A DNA stretch of 64,000 nt from Planctomycetota bacterium (GTDB taxonomy: Bacteria; Planctomycetota; Planctomycetia; Pirellulales; Pirellulaceae), in assembly GCA_026692865.1 (NCBI GenBank), contig JAPLNI010000057.1, positions 396,476 through 460,475 of the forward strand. Direction: 5' to 3'. Position numbers and translations under genes: made by a program. The stretch's first letter is position 1. Every line of letters starts with the position of its first letter. The notes beneath the pieces were generated by a model. It had not been told where the DNA came from and ran no database searches. It saw only the letters and a list, made by a program, of their open reading frames with translations. This document shows positions 62,839 through 64,000 of the stretch, in pieces.

Positions 62839-64000
62839 TTACGGAAGCTTCGCGGTTGCAGGAACGTTCTGCGCGACGTAACGCCAATTTTTTAAATACC
62901 AAATCAATTCACCCATCTGCTCAACTGAGATCTGCGACTCAATTCCCTCGGGCATCATTGATGTACCCGTACTCTTAAACTCCAAAAGTTCATCGCGGTT
63001 TAATAAACGTTTTACACCATCGCGATTCTCTAGCGTGACAGATTGAGCGTTAGATTCTCGTAGCAAACCTTCAACCGTTTCCCCCTCGTCGGTCAATGCA
63101 AGATACCGAAAATAGTTTGCATCGATCGCTCGGTTTGGATCGAGAACCGCTACGAGGAGTTTCTCGTAAGTGTGCTCGCGAGAGTCTGATATATTAGGAC
63201 CAATGCTGGTTCCAATACCATCTACTTGATGACAACCAGCGCAATTGGTTTTGAACAAAGCTTTACCAATACTTGGGTCATTGCCGACAATACGACCGCG
63301 TAATTGCTCGGAATACTCAAGCACAATTTTTTCGCGATCTTTGTTAACGCTACTTGAAATCAATTTACCAATTTTCGCTCTCAATTGAGGTGAATCAATA
63401 GTCCGCAAGGATTGCAACTGACTCGCGTCTAGCAACCGAATCGAAATTTGCTTCGACTCTAAAGCTTCTAAAAATCTTTCCAACCGATGAGGATGGTTTC
63501 GAATCGCAGCGAACATCGACTGACGAACGTCGCTTGGTGCGGTAGCGTACTCGCTTAGTAACCACTGCAAGAACGAAGGGCTGTCCGCTTTTCCTAAGGC
63601 ATTAATCACTTCTTGAACGATGTTTTTGTCCGAATCCTCAAGGTGTTGTTGAACGATATCTGATGCGTGGTTGTTACTGGACCGACCAAGAAGTCGTATC
63701 GCTTGGATTCGAAGTTCTTTAGGCGAATGCGGCGATGCTAGATCGTTCAAACGACCGGCAACGAATTCATCACTTAGCAAATCCGCTTTACCGGTCTTAT
63801 TTACTCCAAGCAAAACACCGAGTCCAACCGCCACGGCGCGATTTGAAAACTTTGAATCCTTTTCCTGAACCAATTTCGCGGCAGTCACGAAGTAGCGAGA
63901 CGAATCGGATGTCTTCTGCTTTAAATGCCAACTCACTAACTTCTCGAGTGCGAGCGCCTCCACACTTGGTTCAGTCATCGCATCTGCGGAGTTAGAAGTA
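62839..64000 (-). CDS. HEAT-repeat/cytochrome c protein, planctomycete type (5' end outside window)
   Basis: The frame continues to the right edge of the window (upstream residues TSNSADA before the first ATG at 63978), so this is the 3' part of a longer gene. The visible ~385 residues contain HEAT-like helical repeats (LASPHSPKELRIQAIRLLGR, then NIVQEVINALGKADSPSFLQ) and a C-terminal cytochrome c domain with CAGCHQVDGIGTSIGPNISD and the distal Met in SMMPEGIESQ. Such proteins usually carry an N-terminal glucose dehydrogenase-like (PVC-type) propeller, which would lie outside the window. Probable periplasmic electron-transfer role. Confidence 0.88.
   Translation of the reverse strand, partial: TSNSADAMTEPSVEALALEKLVSWHLKQKTSDSSRYFVTAAKLVQEKDSKFSNRAVAVGLGVLLGVNKTGKADLLSDEFVAGRLNDLASPHSPKELRIQAIRLLGRSSNNHASDIVQQHLEDSDKNIVQEVINALGKADSPSFLQWLLSEYATAPSDVRQSMFAAIRNHPHRLERFLEALESKQISIRLLDASQLQSLRTIDSPQLRAKIGKLISSSVNKDREKIVLEYSEQLRGRIVGNDPSIGKALFKTNCAGCHQVDGIGTSIGPNISDSREHTYEKLLVAVLDPNRAIDANYFRYLALTDEGETVEGLLRESNAQSVTLENRDGVKRLLNRDELLEFKSTGTSMMPEGIESQISVEQMGELIWYLKNWRYVAQNVPATAKLP

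Noticed and set aside
1..64000. tRNA, rRNA and CRISPR loci
   Set aside because: No cloverleaf with a TTCGAAT-type arm in proper context, no rRNA-like blocks and no regularly spaced direct repeats were seen; a covariance-model search was not possible here.

Overview
The window looks like a chromosomal segment of a planctomycete, most likely a Pirellulaceae/Rhodopirellula-like marine bacterium. The evidence is the set of protein families that are mostly confined to this group: a DUF1501 protein paired with a very large PSCyt1/WD40/DUF1549/DUF1553 protein, a DUF1552 protein paired with a DUF1587/1592/1588/1585 protein, a HEAT/cytochrome c protein, many twin-arginine or Sec signal peptides, rare Shine-Dalgarno sites, frequent GTG/TTG starts and single-gene transcription units. 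I see no rRNA, tRNA, CRISPR array, complete insertion sequence or prophage. The first gene (metallopeptidase-like, +) and the last gene (HEAT/cytochrome c, -) are cut by the window edges.

Layout. 1-10.6 kb: a secreted peptidase-like protein, queA, a GT4 glycosyltransferase, an NHL-type propeller protein, a serine hydrolase, a PAS-AraC regulator with a probable leaderless promoter, a LamG-like secreted protein, DAHP synthase and a decayed DUF1501 tail. 10.7-30.3 kb: secreted and periplasmic proteins typical of planctomycetes (propeller-phosphoesterase fusion, alpha/beta hydrolase, M20 hydrolase, coiled-coil protein, DUF1501 + 1712-residue cytochrome/WD40 protein, GDPD, DUF1552 + DUF1592 pair). 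30.4-39.9 kb: a membrane alpha/beta hydrolase, a sulfur-related trio (rhodanese, YeiH-type exporter, 87-residue membrane protein), a frameshifted Uma2 gene, a DUF202 protein, a second serine hydrolase and an acyltransferase-3. 40.1-45.5 kb: a DevBCA-type exporter divergent from a TetR regulator and a beta-CASP metallo-beta-lactamase. 45.6-49.1 kb: a Gly/Asn/Pro-rich repeat protein with an NTF2-like partner. 49.6-53.3 kb: an oxidative sugar-acid (Weimberg-like) operon with a hidden 34-residue membrane ORF. 53.5-64 kb: tatD-cdsA, an orphan fliS-like gene beside a minimal histidine kinase, a MauG/CcpA-type peroxidase, larE, a membrane protein, a glycerol-1-phosphate dehydrogenase/HAD pair and the truncated cytochrome gene.

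Cross-cutting signals. A palindromic repeat with core CAGATGTC-N4-GACATCTG occurs five times, always between genes; two copies are part of a longer ~83-bp element and one sits inside a 150-bp element with terminal inverted repeats. Several operons show 4-nt stop/start overlaps (32538, 50664, 61948). Family names are assigned by reading motifs, not by database search. Start codons are often uncertain because ribosome-binding sites are weak.
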